Shown: positions 27,624 through 37,502, counted from the stretch's first letter. The stretch: 64,000 nt of DNA from Alloalcanivorax profundimaris (GCF_015265435.1 NZ_JABJWH010000020.1:124001-188000); one strand, 5' to 3'. The notes: a model not told the origin generated them from the letters alone. Translations and numbers: made by a program.

Positions 27624-29189
27624 TTATCGGAAAGGCGTGGGGTCGTCCACGTCCAGCTGCTCCGGATCCAGGGCGGCGCGGGCGTAGTCCCGCCAGACGC
27701 CGGCGTCCAGGAACAGCCGGTAGAGGTCCGGATCAAGGTGCCGATTATCGCGCATGCGCTGCATGATGCCCAGGGCCTCGGAGATTTTCAGCGGCGTTTT
27801 GTAGGGCCGCTCGCGGGCGGTGAGCGCCTCGAACACGTCGGCGATGGCCATGATGCGCGCCGGAATCGACATCTGTTCCCGGGTCAGCTCGCGCGGGAAG
27901 CCGGTGCCGTCCATGCGCTCGTGGTGGCCGCCGGCGTACTCCGGCACGCGCCGCAGTTTGCGCGGGAACGGCAGCGACTCCAGCATGTCCAGGGTCACGT
28001 CCATGTGGCTGTTGATGATGCGCCGCTCTTCCTCGGTGAGGGTGCCACGGGTAATGCAGAGGTTGCTCACTTCATCGTCGCTGAGCAGGGGCCGGGTTTC
28101 ACCACGGGCGTCCACCCAGGGGCGCTCGGCGATGCGCCGCACCCGGGCCTCGTCCTCGGCGGCCATGGTTTCGCCGCCGATGTTGATGCGCTCCAGGAAG
28201 GTCAGGTCCGCTTCCAGGGCATCGATGTCCGTCTGCCGGCGCAAGCGGTGCTCCGGCTCCCGCTCCGGGTCTTCCAGGCAATCACGCAGGTAGCGCCGCT
28301 CCACCTCGGAGCGCGCCGCCGAGAAACGCGCCGCCACCAGCTCGATGCGGTCATGCAGGCCGTGCAGCTTGGTGGCCTTGTCGAGCACCGAATCGGGGAT
28401 CGCCAGCTTGCCGCAATCGTGCAGCCAGGCGGCCACCCGCAGCTCGTACCATTCGTCCTCGTCGAGCTGGAAATCGGCGAATTCGCCGCCGTCCTCGCAG
28501 GCGGCCCGGGCCAGCAGTTCGGTGAGCAAGGGCACGCGCTCGCAGTGGGCGCTGGTGTGGGAGCTCTTGGCGTCGATGGCGCGGGCGAACACCTTCACGA
28601 AGGCGTCCAGCAGATCCTTGAGTTCGCGCACCAGCATCAGGTTGTTAAGGGCGATGCCGGCGTAGCCGCCGAGGGCTTCCAAAAGGGCCCGGGTGCGGGC
28701 CGGGAACGGCCCGGCGCCCTGTTCACCGCGAGCGTTGACCAGCTGCAGCACGCCCACCACCCGGCCTTCGTGGTTGGTCAGCGGCACCAGCAGCAGCGAC
28801 ACCACCCGGGTCACCAGGCCCGGCACCAGCCGCGCCCGGTCCTCGTCGTCCAGCGCCGGCGCGGTGAGATGCAGCGCCTCGCCCCCGCGCACGGTGCGCA
28901 CCGCCGGGTGGCCGGCGTGGGCGTCGTCCAACGGCAGGCGCGGCTGATCCGGGCCCGGGTCGGCGCCCTCTTCCTCGCCGTCCAGGGCCTGGCGGGCGCA
29001 CTCCAGCCACTCCTGGTGTTGCTCCTCGCGGCGCAGCCAGAGCACGCCGGCTTCGGCGCGGGCCAGGGCCAGCGCCTCCTCCAGCACGGTACGGGAGAGC
29101 GGCGCCAGGTCGCTCTGGGCGTTGATCTGGCGAGCCACCCGCAGCAGGGGCGGCAGCTGGGTGCCGGGCACCCTTTCCAGCTTGCTCAT
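27624..29189 (-). CDS. GAF + HD-GYP-like phosphodiesterase with central insertion
   Basis: 521 residues. A GAF domain occupies about 25-190. The HD-GYP module starts near 195 with LHDCGKLAIPDSVLDKATKL (256-275, His257/Asp258). About 105 extra residues (276-381, rich in Arg/Glu) then intervene before RGTLTEEERRIINSHMD (381-397, His395), GGHHERMDGTGFP (420-432) and a C-terminal Asp (IADVFEALT). GFP replaces the name-giving GYP. It should degrade cyclic di-GMP if active. It lies 1.2 kb from a diguanylate cyclase, so the two may counterbalance each other, with the MFS gene between. Confidence 0.85.
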   Translation of the reverse strand: MSKLERVPGTQLPPLLRVARQINAQSDLAPLSRTVLEEALALARAEAGVLWLRREEQHQEWLECARQALDGEEEGADPGPDQPRLPLDDAHAGHPAVRTVRGGEALHLTAPALDDEDRARLVPGLVTRVVSLLLVPLTNHEGRVVGVLQLVNARGEQGAGPFPARTRALLEALGGYAGIALNNLMLVRELKDLLDAFVKVFARAIDAKSSHTSAHCERVPLLTELLARAACEDGGEFADFQLDEDEWYELRVAAWLHDCGKLAIPDSVLDKATKLHGLHDRIELVAARFSAARSEVERRYLRDCLEDPEREPEHRLRRQTDIDALEADLTFLERINIGGETMAAEDEARVRRIAERPWVDARGETRPLLSDDEVSNLCITRGTLTEEERRIINSHMDVTLDMLESLPFPRKLRRVPEYAGGHHERMDGTGFPRELTREQMSIPARIMAIADVFEALTARERPYKTPLKISEALGIMQRMRDNRHLDPDLYRLFLDAGVWRDYARAALDPEQLDVDDPTPFR

Positions 29190-29327
29190 GGCGTCATTCC
29201 GTTGTCAGGCCGGCCTAGCATAGGCACAGCCCATCGTGGCGGTAAAGCGGCCTCGCTTGAACGGCGCCGGGCGATTGCCTACCATTCCTCGGTTCCGCAA
29301 CCCTTAGCCTCGGACCCCTTTTCATTC

Positions 29328-31244
29328 ATGAGCGTGCGCTACCGACTGCCCGATGGGGCAACCATGGAGTTTGATCAGCCGGCCTCCGCCCTGGAGATCG
29401 CCGAGCGGATCAGCAAGAAACTCGCCAAGCAGGCCCTGGCCGCCAAGGCCGACGGCCACCTCACGGACGTCTACCTGCCGCTCACGGATGGCACCGAAGT
29501 GGAAATCATCACCCGGGACCACGAGGACGCCCTGGAGCTGATCCGCCACGACGCCGCCCACGTGATGGCGGAGGCGGTGCAGGAGCTGTTCCCGGATACC
29601 CAGGTGACCATCGGGCCGACCATCGAGAACGGCTTCTACTACGACTTCCACCGGGAAGAGCCGTTCACGCCGGAGGACCTCAAGGCGATCGAGAAGCGCA
29701 TGCAGGAAATCGTGCGCCGCAACGAGGACATCCGCCGGGAGGTGTGGGACCGGGACGAGGCGGTGCGCTTCTTCCTGGACCAGGGCGAGGAGTTCAAGGC
29801 GGAAATCATCCGCGACCTGCCCGCCGACCAGGAGGTCTCCCTGTACCGCCAGGGCGATTTCATCGACCTGTGCCGGGGCCCTCACCTGCCCTCCACCAGC
29901 AAGCTGGGCGACGGCTTCAAGCTGATGAAGGTGGCCGGCGCCTACTGGCGCGGCAACGCCGACAACGCCCAGTTGCAGCGGGTGTACGGCACCGCCTGGC
30001 GGGACAAGAAGGAACTCAACGTCTACCTCAAGCAGCTTGAGGAGGCGGAGAAGCGCGACCACCGCAAACTGGCCCGGGAGATGGACCTGTTCCATATCCA
30101 GCAGGAGGCGGTGGGCAGCATGTTCTGGCACGCCAAGGGCTGGCGCCTGCGCAAGAACCTGGAAAACTACATCCGCGACAAGATGATCAAGTACGGCTAC
30201 GACGAGGTGGCCACGCCGCAGATGATGGACCGGGTGCTGTGGGAAAAATCCGGCCACTGGGACAAGTACGGCGACGACATGTTCACCGTCTGCACCCACG
30301 ATGACCGGGAGATGGCGATCAAGCCCATGAACTGCCCCGGCCACGTGCAGATCTTCAACCAGGGCATCAAGAGCTACCGGGACCTGCCGATCCGCATGGG
30401 CGAATTCACCGCCCTGTTCCGCAACGAGGCCCACGGCGCTCTGCACGGCCTGATGCGCGCGCGCTCGTTCAGCCAGGACGACGGCCACATCTTCTGCACC
30501 GAGGGGCAGATCAACGAGGAAACCGCCGGCTTCATCCAGATGCTGCGCGAGGTGTACACGGACTTCGGCTTCGAGAGCTTCCGCATCAAGTTCTCCGACC
30601 GGCCGGAGAAGCGAGCCGGCTCCGACGAAACCTGGGACAAAGCCGAGGGCGCCCTGCGCGGCGCGGTGGAGTCCCTGGGCCTGGAGTGCGAGCTGAACCC
30701 GGGCGAAGGCGCCTTCTACGGCCCGAAACTGGAGTTCGTGCTGCGCGACGCCATCGGCCGGGACTGGCAGTGCGGCACCCTGCAGGTGGACTTCGTGCTG
30801 CCCGAGCGCCTGGACGCCGAATACGTGGCCGAGGACGGCTCCCGCCAGCGGCCGGTGATGCTGCACCGGGCGGTGCTGGGCTCCCTGGAGCGGTTCCTGG
30901 GCATTCTGATCGAATCCACCGCCGGCCACCTGCCGCTGTGGATGGCCCCCACCCCGGTGGTGGTGTGCACCATCACCAACGCGGTGGACGATTACGCCGC
31001 CGAGGCCGTGGCCCTGCTCAAGGCCAAGGGCGTGCCGGCGGAACTGGACACCCGCAACGAGAAGATCGGCTTCAAGGTGCGCGAGCATTCCAAGGGCAAG
31101 ACCCCGCGCATCTGGGTGGTGGGCGAGAAGGAAGCGGAGGACCGCAAGGTGGCAATCCGCAGCCTGGGCTCCAAGGACACCGAGGAGCTGTCCCTGGAAG
31201 ACGCCGTGGCGCAGCTGGCCGAGGCCACCCGCGCACCCATCTGA
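29328..31244 (+). CDS. thrS: Threonyl-tRNA synthetase
   Basis: 638 residues, the standard length. An N-terminal TGS domain (YRLPDGATMEFDQPASALEI) is followed by the editing domain with HDAAHVMAEA and the class II core (MNCPGHVQIF, zinc Cys336; RPVMLHRAVLGSLERF) and the anticodon-binding domain. The start is set by the TGS alignment; the in-frame extension upstream overlaps the antisense HD-GYP gene and is not coding. In E. coli and Pseudomonas thrS is followed by infC-rpmI-rplT; here a REP element and hisI follow instead. Confidence 0.97.
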   Translation: MSVRYRLPDGATMEFDQPASALEIAERISKKLAKQALAAKADGHLTDVYLPLTDGTEVEIITRDHEDALELIRHDAAHVMAEAVQELFPDTQVTIGPTIENGFYYDFHREEPFTPEDLKAIEKRMQEIVRRNEDIRREVWDRDEAVRFFLDQGEEFKAEIIRDLPADQEVSLYRQGDFIDLCRGPHLPSTSKLGDGFKLMKVAGAYWRGNADNAQLQRVYGTAWRDKKELNVYLKQLEEAEKRDHRKLAREMDLFHIQQEAVGSMFWHAKGWRLRKNLENYIRDKMIKYGYDEVATPQMMDRVLWEKSGHWDKYGDDMFTVCTHDDREMAIKPMNCPGHVQIFNQGIKSYRDLPIRMGEFTALFRNEAHGALHGLMRARSFSQDDGHIFCTEGQINEETAGFIQMLREVYTDFGFESFRIKFSDRPEKRAGSDETWDKAEGALRGAVESLGLECELNPGEGAFYGPKLEFVLRDAIGRDWQCGTLQVDFVLPERLDAEYVAEDGSRQRPVMLHRAVLGSLERFLGILIESTAGHLPLWMAPTPVVVCTITNAVDDYAAEAVALLKAKGVPAELDTRNEKIGFKVREHSKGKTPRIWVVGEKEAEDRKVAIRSLGSKDTEELSLEDAVAQLAEATRAPI

Positions 31245-31257
31245 GGGCCCCGGTGTT

Positions 31258-31317
31258 GTAGGAGCGACTTCAGTCGCGATCCGCAAGGCGGTTGATCGCG
31301 ACTGAAGTCGCTCCTAC
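31258..31317. repeat. REP palindrome A, after thrS
   Basis: Two perfect 23-base inverted arms (31258-31280 and 31295-31317), each of the form GTAGGAGCGACTTC...GCGAT, are joined by a 14-base loop. It begins 14 bases after the thrS stop and belongs to the same family as five other copies in this window. Confidence 0.92.
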
Positions 31318-31338
31318 GGCGGCGAGGCAGGAGGCTCC

Positions 31339-31779
31339 ATGTTCAAAGAGAACGAACGGCAACCGGAAGGCTTCAGCGTGGCGCTGGGCGAGGCGCTGGA
31401 TAACCTGGCGCTCAACGACGCCGGTCTGATTCCGGTGATCGCCCAGCAGTACGATACCGGCGAGGTGCTGATGTTCGCCTGGATGAACCGGGAGGCCATC
31501 GAGGAAACCCTGCGCACCGGCCGGGTCTGTTATTACTCCCGTTCCCGGGGCACGCTGTGGCGCAAGGGCGAATCCTCCGGCCAGGTGCAAACCCTCCGGG
31601 AACTGCGCGTGGACTGCGACGGCGACGTGCTGCTGGCGCGGGTGGACCAGACCGGCCCGGCCTGCCACACCGGCCGCCGGGACTGTTTCTACTGGAAGCT
31701 GGACGGCGACCGGGCCACCATCGACAAGACGCCGCTCATCGATCCGGCGGAGCTGTACAAAAAAGACACCCCGAAATAA
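31339..31779 (+). CDS. hisI: Phosphoribosyl-AMP cyclohydrolase
   Basis: 146 residues, HisI only (no HisE fusion). [33 protein letters not shown], the VDCDGD metal site and the [13 protein letters not shown] Cys motif are all present. It catalyses the third step of histidine synthesis, opening the purine ring of PR-AMP. A GCAGGAGG ribosome site lies before the ATG. It sits apart from any his operon, just after thrS and a REP element. Confidence 0.96.
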   Translation: MFKENERQPEGFSVALGEALDNLALNDAGLIPVIAQQYDTGEVLMFAWMNREAIEETLRTGRVCYYSRSRGTLWRKGESSGQVQTLRELRVDCDGDVLLARVDQTGPACHTGRRDCFYWKLDGDRATIDKTPLIDPAELYKKDTPK

Positions 31780-31802
31780 ACCGGAACCAGGACCGCATCC
31801 GG

Positions 31803-33185
31803 ATGCTGAAACTGCACAACACCCTCACCGGCACCAAGGACGACTTCGTTCCGCTGGACCCGAATCGCGTGACGCTCTATGTGTGCGGTCCCACGGTCTA
31901 TAACTACGTGCACATCGGCAACGCCCGCCCGGTGGTGGTGTTCGATGTCCTGTACCGGCTGCTTGCGCGCCTCTATCCGGAGGTGGTGTACGCCCGCAAC
32001 ATCACCGACATCGACGACAAGATCATCAAGGCCTGCGCCGAGACCGGCGAATCCATGGACGCCCTCACCGGCCGCTTCACCACCGCCTTCCGCGAGGACA
32101 TGGCGGCCCTGGGGACGCTGGAGCCGACCATCACGCCCCTGGCCACGGATCACATCGCCGACATGATCGCCATGATCGAGACGCTGATCGCCAAGGGCCA
32201 CGCCTACGAATCCCAGGGCCATGTGCTGTTCGCGGTGGAATCCATGCCCGACTACGGCAAGCTCTCCGGGCGCAATCTGGAGGACATGCTGGCCGGCGCC
32301 CGGGTGGAAGTGGCGGACTACAAGCGCCACCCCGGTGATTTCGTGCTGTGGAAGCCCAGCGACGCCGACCAGCCGGGCTGGGATTCGCCCTGGGGCCGGG
32401 GCCGCCCGGGCTGGCACATCGAGTGCTCGGCGATGATCCACAAGCATCTCGGCGACGTGATCGACATCCACGGTGGCGGCCAGGATCTGATCTTCCCGCA
32501 CCACGAGAACGAGATCGCCCAGGGCTGCTGCGCCCACGGCACCGAGTACGTGCGCTACTGGATGCACAACGGCTACATCAACATCGACGGCGAGAAGATG
32601 TCCAAATCCCTGGGCAACTTCCGCCTGGTGCGCGAGCTGCTCAAGGAATACCCCGGCGAGGTGCTGCGCTTCGCCCTGCTGTCCAGCCATTACCGCTCGC
32701 CGCTGAATTTCTCCGCGGAGCTGCTGGAACAGGCCGAGCGCAGCCTGGATTCGCTCTACTACGCCCTGCTCGGCCGGGGCGAGACCGTGCGCGCCCAGGC
32801 CGACTACGCGCTCCCCGAGGACCATCCGGTGCTGGAGGCGCTGCTCGACGACCTGAATACCTCCGAGGCGATCAGCGCCCTGCACGGCATCGCCGCCCGC
32901 CTGAACAAGGCGGAGCCCGCCGACAAGCCCGCCCTCAAAGCGGAGCTGCTGGCCGGCGCCGGCCTGCTCGGGCTGCTGGACGCGGACCCCACCGGCTGGT
33001 TCCAGAACAAGAAGGCCGGCGACGACGACCTGGACGCGGCCACCATCGATGATCTGGTGGCGCAACGCACCCAGGCCAAGAAGGACCGGAACTTCGCCCG
33101 CGCCGATGAAATCCGCGACCAGCTCAAGGACGCCGGCATCCAGCTGGAGGACACCCGCGAGGGCACCCGCTGGACGCGGGGCTAG
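31803..33185 (+). CDS. cysS: Cysteinyl-tRNA synthetase
   Basis: 460 residues, class I. The zinc Cys28 is in [16 protein letters not shown], with HIGN at 37-40; [10 protein letters not shown] carries the other zinc ligands, and KMSKS is at 265-269. The C-terminal DALR-like helices end in [17 protein letters not shown], a standard closing. The start is 23 bases after hisI stops and begins the conserved [11 protein letters not shown] longer frame through hisI is not coding. Confidence 0.97.
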   Translation: MLKLHNTLTGTKDDFVPLDPNRVTLYVCGPTVYNYVHIGNARPVVVFDVLYRLLARLYPEVVYARNITDIDDKIIKACAETGESMDALTGRFTTAFREDMAALGTLEPTITPLATDHIADMIAMIETLIAKGHAYESQGHVLFAVESMPDYGKLSGRNLEDMLAGARVEVADYKRHPGDFVLWKPSDADQPGWDSPWGRGRPGWHIECSAMIHKHLGDVIDIHGGGQDLIFPHHENEIAQGCCAHGTEYVRYWMHNGYINIDGEKMSKSLGNFRLVRELLKEYPGEVLRFALLSSHYRSPLNFSAELLEQAERSLDSLYYALLGRGETVRAQADYALPEDHPVLEALLDDLNTSEAISALHGIAARLNKAEPADKPALKAELLAGAGLLGLLDADPTGWFQNKKAGDDDLDAATIDDLVAQRTQAKKDRNFARADEIRDQLKDAGIQLEDTREGTRWTRG

Positions 33186-33250
33186 TGTTCGTCACCGGCT
33201 TCGTTTTATGATGCGCGGCTGAACTCATCTCTTTTTCCTCGGGTGCCGCC

Positions 33251-33484
33251 GTGAAACGCGTCCTGCTCACCGGCCTGCGTGTCTACCAACTGGTGCTGAG
33301 TCCCTGGATCGGCAACCAGTGCCGTTTCTACCCGACCTGCTCGGAATACGCCCGGCAGGCGGTGGAAACCCATGGCAGCCTGCGCGGCAGCGCCCTGGCG
33401 GCGAAACGCCTGTGCAAGTGCCACCCCTGGCACCCCGGTGGCTTCGACCCGGTACCCGGCCGCGAGGAAGAAGCCCGTGACTGA
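33251..33484 (+). CDS. yidD: Membrane protein insertion efficiency factor YidD
   Basis: 77 residues from GTG. The whole family signature is visible: [54 protein letters not shown]. YidD is a small amphipathic inner-membrane protein helping YidC-mediated insertion. It normally lies between rnpA and yidC; here it heads a run of envelope genes with a TonB receptor. The next gene starts within its last eight bases. Confidence 0.95.
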   Translation: MKRVLLTGLRVYQLVLSPWIGNQCRFYPTCSEYARQAVETHGSLRGSALAAKRLCKCHPWHPGGFDPVPGREEEARD

Positions 33485-33767
33485 GCGCCACGTCCGCCAG
33501 CGTCTGCTGCTCGCCGCCCTGCTGCTGGTGGCGCAGACGGTGCTCGCCTGGCACGCCCCCAGCCACATCTTCGACAGCCACCGCGACGCGGTGGCCCAGC
33601 ACGATTGCGAAGCGCTCCATGGCCACGGCATGGCGGCGGCGCCGTCGCTGTTCGTGGCCCCGGTGCCAGTGGCCGCCCGCGCGGCGCTCGATGCCGGCCC
33701 GGCGCGCCCGGCCCATCAAACCGTTTCCCGCTCCCACCCGGCCCGCGCGCCTCCCCGTTTCTCCTGA
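33477..33767 (+). CDS. Small secreted His-containing protein upstream of the zinc receptor
   Basis: 96 residues from GTG, overlapping the yidD stop (GTGACTGA) with a GAGGAAG ribosome site. A signal-like hydrophobic stretch ([15 protein letters not shown]) is followed by a mature part with [20 protein letters not shown] and scattered later His, one Cys and a Pro/Ala-rich tail. Short His-bearing proteins (DUF2946-like) commonly precede metal-related TonB receptors, and this may be one. Zinc or copper contact is inferred from composition only. Confidence 0.6.
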   Translation: MTERHVRQRLLLAALLLVAQTVLAWHAPSHIFDSHRDAVAQHDCEALHGHGMAAAPSLFVAPVPVAARAALDAGPARPAHQTVSRSHPARAPPRFS

Positions 33768-33874
33768 TCCCCGATCCATGACATTGCCAGGGCGCGATCC
33801 CTTCGCGCCGCCCCCGCGGCCCGCCGTGGCGTTTCGCCATGGCCTCGCGCCGCGGCTGTATATCAGGAGACAAC

Positions 33875-35959
33875 ATGAAACGCTTCAACGCCCCTCTGGC
33901 GGCGCCGTTCACGGCGGCCGCCCTGGCGGCCCTGTGCGGCTATGCCCACGCCGCCGAGCCCGCCGAGGAGAACCGCCTGGAATCCGTGGAAGTCTCGGCC
34001 CTGCCCCTGGGCAGTGACGCCGACCTGACCCCGGCGTCCTTCGATCTGCTGGAAGGGGACCTGCTGTTCCAGCAAAGCGAGGCCACCCTCGGCGACACCC
34101 TCAACGGCCTGCCCGGGGTGCACGCCGACACCTTCGGCGCCGGCAGCAGCCGGCCGGTGATTCGCGGCCAGACCGCGCCCCGGGTCAGCGTGCTGTCCGA
34201 CGGCGCGCGCCTGTTCGACATGTCGGAGATTTCCCCGGACCACGCCACCACCGTGGAACCCATGCTCAGCCGCAAGGTGGAAGTGCTGCGCGGCCCGTCC
34301 ACCCTGCTCTATGGCGGCGGCGCCATCGGCGGCGTGGTCAACGTGCTGGACGACAAGATCCCCACCCGCATGCCGGATGGCCCGGTGGAAGGCTTCGTGT
34401 CCGCCCGGGGCAACACCGTGGCCGACGAATCCGCCGGCGCCGTGGGCCTGACCACGCCGGTGGGCGAGCACCTGGCCCTGCACGTGGAAGGCGCCCGCCG
34501 CGAGGCCAGCGACTACGAGGTGAACGGCTTCACCGATCCGACCATCGACGGCACCTGGGCGGAGAGCAACAACGCCAGCGTCGGCCTGTCCTGGATCGGC
34601 GACCGGGGCTACCTGGGCCTGGCCTACTCCTACCGGGGCGATCTCTACGGCCTGCCCGGGCACAGCCACGAGTTCGAGGGCTGCACCGCCAACGGTTCCA
34701 GCCTGGAATGCGCCGAGGCCGGCCACGAGCACGAACATGAACACGGCGAACACGAAGCGCCGTTCGTGGATCTGGACAGCCGCCGGGTGGACCTGCGCGG
34801 CGAATACCGCCAGCCGTTCGCCGGCGTGGAGGCGGTGCGCCTGCGCGCCAGCCACACCGACTACCGCCACCACGAGATCGAGGAAGACACCATCGGCACC
34901 ACCTTCCGCCACCGGGGCGTGGACGCCCGGGTGGAAGCGGAGCACGCGCCGATCCTGGGCTGGCGTGGCACCGTGGGCACCCAGTTCTCCGACGGCCGCA
35001 TCGAGACCACCGGCGAGGAAGCCGTGGTGCCCGAGACCGACACCCGGGTGGCGGCGCTCTTCGCCGTGGAACGCTACCGTTTCAATGAACGCTGGCAACT
35101 GGAGGCCGGCGCCCGCTTCGAGCACCAGAAGCTGGACCCGGACGACGCCGACCGGCCGCTGCCCTCGGAAAGCGACAGCGCCGCGTCCCTGTCCACGGCC
35201 CTGACCTGGGCATTCCGCCCGGACTACAACGTGTCGCTGTCCCTGGCCCGTTCCCAGCGCCTGCCCCAGGCCCAGGAGGTCTATGCCCAGGGCGTGCACC
35301 TGGCCACCAACACCTATGAGTGCGGCCTGCTCGCCGACCGCTACACCTGCGGCGGCACCGCCAACGACGACAGCCTGGACACCGAAACCTCCCACAACGT
35401 GGGGATCAACCTGCGCAAGGTGAGCGGCGACCTGACCTTCGACCTGGGGCTGTTCCATAACCAGGTGGACAACTACGTCTACGCCCGCACCCTGGACCAG
35501 ATCGAGGAATTCCGCCTGATCAAGTACAGCCAGGCGGACGTGACCTTCATCGGCGCCGAGGCCGAGGCCACCTACCAGTGGACCGACCGCTTCTCCACCA
35601 CCCTGTTCGGCGACGCGGTGCGCGCCGAGTTCGACGATGGCGGCAACGAGCTGCCGCGCATCCCGGCGCAGCGCCTGGGCGGCCGGCTGAACACCTTCTG
35701 GCGCGCCTTCGACGGCGAGCTGGAGTTCTACCGGGTGTTCGCCCAGGACCGGATCGCCGGCTTCGAAAGCCGCACCCCGGGCCACGACATGCTCAATGCC
35801 ACGGTGAGCTACACCCTGGCCGGCAACCCCCAATACAGCGTCTTCCTGCGCGGCAGCAATCTGCTCGGCGAGGAAGTGTGGAACCACGCGTCCTTCCTGG
35901 CTCGCACCGTCCCGGAACCCGGTCGCAACGTGACCGCCGGCGTGCGCCTGACGTTCTGA
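33875..35959 (+). CDS. TonB-dependent zinc receptor, ZnuD-like
   Basis: 694 residues from the ATG following a CAGGAGA ribosome site. Signal peptide (to about Ala27), then a plug with PGVHADTFGAGSSRPVIRGQ and VEVLRGPSTLLYGGGAIGGVVN, and a 22-strand barrel ending in GVRLTF. A large extracellular loop at about 262-297 carries Cys270, Cys279 and a His/Glu cluster (GHEHEHEHGEHE), the pattern of the zinc-binding loop of neisserial ZnuD. CGLLADRYTCG adds a second Cys pair. It should import zinc, or a zinc complex, across the outer membrane with TonB energy. No Zur-type palindrome was visible upstream. The next gene follows by 34 bases. Confidence 0.88.
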   Translation: MKRFNAPLAAPFTAAALAALCGYAHAAEPAEENRLESVEVSALPLGSDADLTPASFDLLEGDLLFQQSEATLGDTLNGLPGVHADTFGAGSSRPVIRGQTAPRVSVLSDGARLFDMSEISPDHATTVEPMLSRKVEVLRGPSTLLYGGGAIGGVVNVLDDKIPTRMPDGPVEGFVSARGNTVADESAGAVGLTTPVGEHLALHVEGARREASDYEVNGFTDPTIDGTWAESNNASVGLSWIGDRGYLGLAYSYRGDLYGLPGHSHEFEGCTANGSSLECAEAGHEHEHEHGEHEAPFVDLDSRRVDLRGEYRQPFAGVEAVRLRASHTDYRHHEIEEDTIGTTFRHRGVDARVEAEHAPILGWRGTVGTQFSDGRIETTGEEAVVPETDTRVAALFAVERYRFNERWQLEAGARFEHQKLDPDDADRPLPSESDSAASLSTALTWAFRPDYNVSLSLARSQRLPQAQEVYAQGVHLATNTYECGLLADRYTCGGTANDDSLDTETSHNVGINLRKVSGDLTFDLGLFHNQVDNYVYARTLDQIEEFRLIKYSQADVTFIGAEAEATYQWTDRFSTTLFGDAVRAEFDDGGNELPRIPAQRLGGRLNTFWRAFDGELEFYRVFAQDRIAGFESRTPGHDMLNATVSYTLAGNPQYSVFLRGSNLLGEEVWNHASFLARTVPEPGRNVTAGVRLTF

Positions 35960-35993
35960 CGCGATCCACGACGAAACGAATTCGGAGACAACG

Positions 35994-37319
35994 ATGAAAC
36001 GCTCTTTTTCCCCCACCGGCGCCGCCCTGCTGGCGGCCTCGGTGCTGCTTGCCGCCTGCAACAACGACACCGGTAGCACCGCGCTGCCCGGTGACGACCA
36101 CGATCACGAGCATGAACACGGCGAGTCCGCCGGCCGCCTGGTGTTCACCCACGCCGACGGCGCCAATTCCCGGGTTTACGTGCACGACCTGGAAAGCGGC
36201 GAGACGATCGCCGATTTCGCCCTGGTGCATCCGGCCACGGCGGTGTACGCCAGCCCGGAAAGCCGCTACGCGGTGATCCTCCAGCGCGACAACGATCAGG
36301 TGGAATTCCTGGATAACGGCATCCACCTGCACGACGACCATACGCACGAGGACGCCCCCGCCATGCTGGGCTTCACCCTCACCGGCGTGGCGCCCACCCA
36401 TTACCGGGTCAACGGCGAGCACGCCGCGCTGTACTTCGACGGTGATGACGGCGCCGGCCAGATGAGCCGCTTCGAGCTGTTCAGCGACGAGAGCCTGGAA
36501 GCCGGCGGCGTGCTCGCCGCCCAGACCCTGGACACCGCCCACCACGGCGTGGCGGAACCCCTGGAAGGGTTGGTGCTGGCCAGCCACACGGCCACCAGCG
36601 GCGATGCCCCGGACGGCGTCACCGTGTTCGAACTGCACGGTGACCATTTCCACGACGAGGGCGAGCTGGGCACCGCCTGCCCGGGCCTGCACGGCGCCGC
36701 CACCAGCGGCCTGTACACGGTGTTCGGCTGCCAGGACGGCGCGCTGCTGGCGGAGTTGCACGGCGACCACTTCCACGCCCACAAGATCGCCGCCCCGGAA
36801 CGCCTGGCCACCGTGCTCGGGCACCCGGACGTGGCACAGCTGGCGGCGTTTTCCTACCCGGGCGACACCCTCTATGTGATCGACCCGGAAGCGGAAACCG
36901 CCACCGAGACCGACTGGCGTGACGGCGCCGTGGATAGCGGCGGCGACCCGGTGAGCGCCGTGGCCCGGGCGTTCGACGCCCACGGCGAGCACCTGCTGAT
37001 CCTGGACGGCGAAGGCGATCTGCACGTGCTGGAAACCGCCGACTGGTCCCATCGCGGCAGCGTGTCGCTGCTGGACGACGTGCCCGCCGCCGGCCCGGCC
37101 CCGGCCCTGGCGGTGAGCGCCGCCGCGGAACAGGCGTTCGTCACCGACCCGGCGGCCCAGGCGCTGCATGTGCTGGATCTGGAAAGCCTGTCCGTGGAAA
37201 CCGTGGACCTGGACTTCGCGCCCACCGGCCTGGCCTGGACCGGCATCGGCGGCGAGCACGACCACGGTGAAGGCGAGGAAGGGCACGACCACGACGACGA
37301 GCACGATCACGAGCACTGA
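35994..37319 (+). CDS. His-rich beta-propeller lipoprotein resembling zinc metallochaperone AztD
   Basis: 441 residues with lipobox LAAC (Cys22). The body is a run of propeller-like blades (VYVHDLESGETIADF, LYVIDPEAETATETDW, LHVLDLESLSVETVDL). His clusters recur: DHDHEHEH (35-42), HLHDDHTH (111-118), HGDHFH (215-220), HGDHFHAH (255-262) and a C-terminal tail of about 20 residues rich in His/Asp/Glu. Cys229 and Cys246 could pair. AztD, the periplasmic zinc chaperone that loads the binding protein AztC, is also a propeller with His-rich sites, but is not lipid anchored. Here the protein lies directly after the ZnuD-like receptor, so a role receiving zinc from it is plausible. Confidence 0.72.
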   Translation: MKRSFSPTGAALLAASVLLAACNNDTGSTALPGDDHDHEHEHGESAGRLVFTHADGANSRVYVHDLESGETIADFALVHPATAVYASPESRYAVILQRDNDQVEFLDNGIHLHDDHTHEDAPAMLGFTLTGVAPTHYRVNGEHAALYFDGDDGAGQMSRFELFSDESLEAGGVLAAQTLDTAHHGVAEPLEGLVLASHTATSGDAPDGVTVFELHGDHFHDEGELGTACPGLHGAATSGLYTVFGCQDGALLAELHGDHFHAHKIAAPERLATVLGHPDVAQLAAFSYPGDTLYVIDPEAETATETDWRDGAVDSGGDPVSAVARAFDAHGEHLLILDGEGDLHVLETADWSHRGSVSLLDDVPAAGPAPALAVSAAAEQAFVTDPAAQALHVLDLESLSVETVDLDFAPTGLAWTGIGGEHDHGEGEEGHDHDDEHDHEH

Positions 37320-37337
37320 TCGTCGTCGCGCGCCTTT

Positions 37338-37428
37338 TCGCGACTGAAGCGGCCCCCCGGTCGCTCCTACAGCGGTGGCATAACCCTGCCGTAGGAGCGA
37401 CTGGGCGGCACCCCGCTTCAGTCGCGAT
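37338..37428. repeat. REP pair B (REPIN-like), after the zinc lipoprotein
   Basis: A left unit (37338-37370) and an inverted right unit (37391-37427), both ending in GTAGGAGCGAC/GTCGCTCCTAC and TCGCGACTGAAGC/GCTTCAGTCGCGA, are 20 bases apart. They would fold into one long imperfect hairpin. It lies between the zinc genes and the small barrel gene. Confidence 0.88.
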
Positions 37429-37502
37429 ACCCGCGTCGCCATAAGCGCGGCTTTTCACTACAATAAGGCTCGTCCTCAAAGCAGTGGAATTCGGAGTCCC
37501 CC

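Noticed and set aside
27612-29327. In-frame 5' extension of thrS of more than 500 codons
   Set aside because: It covers the antisense HD-GYP gene, and the conserved TGS domain begins at 29328.
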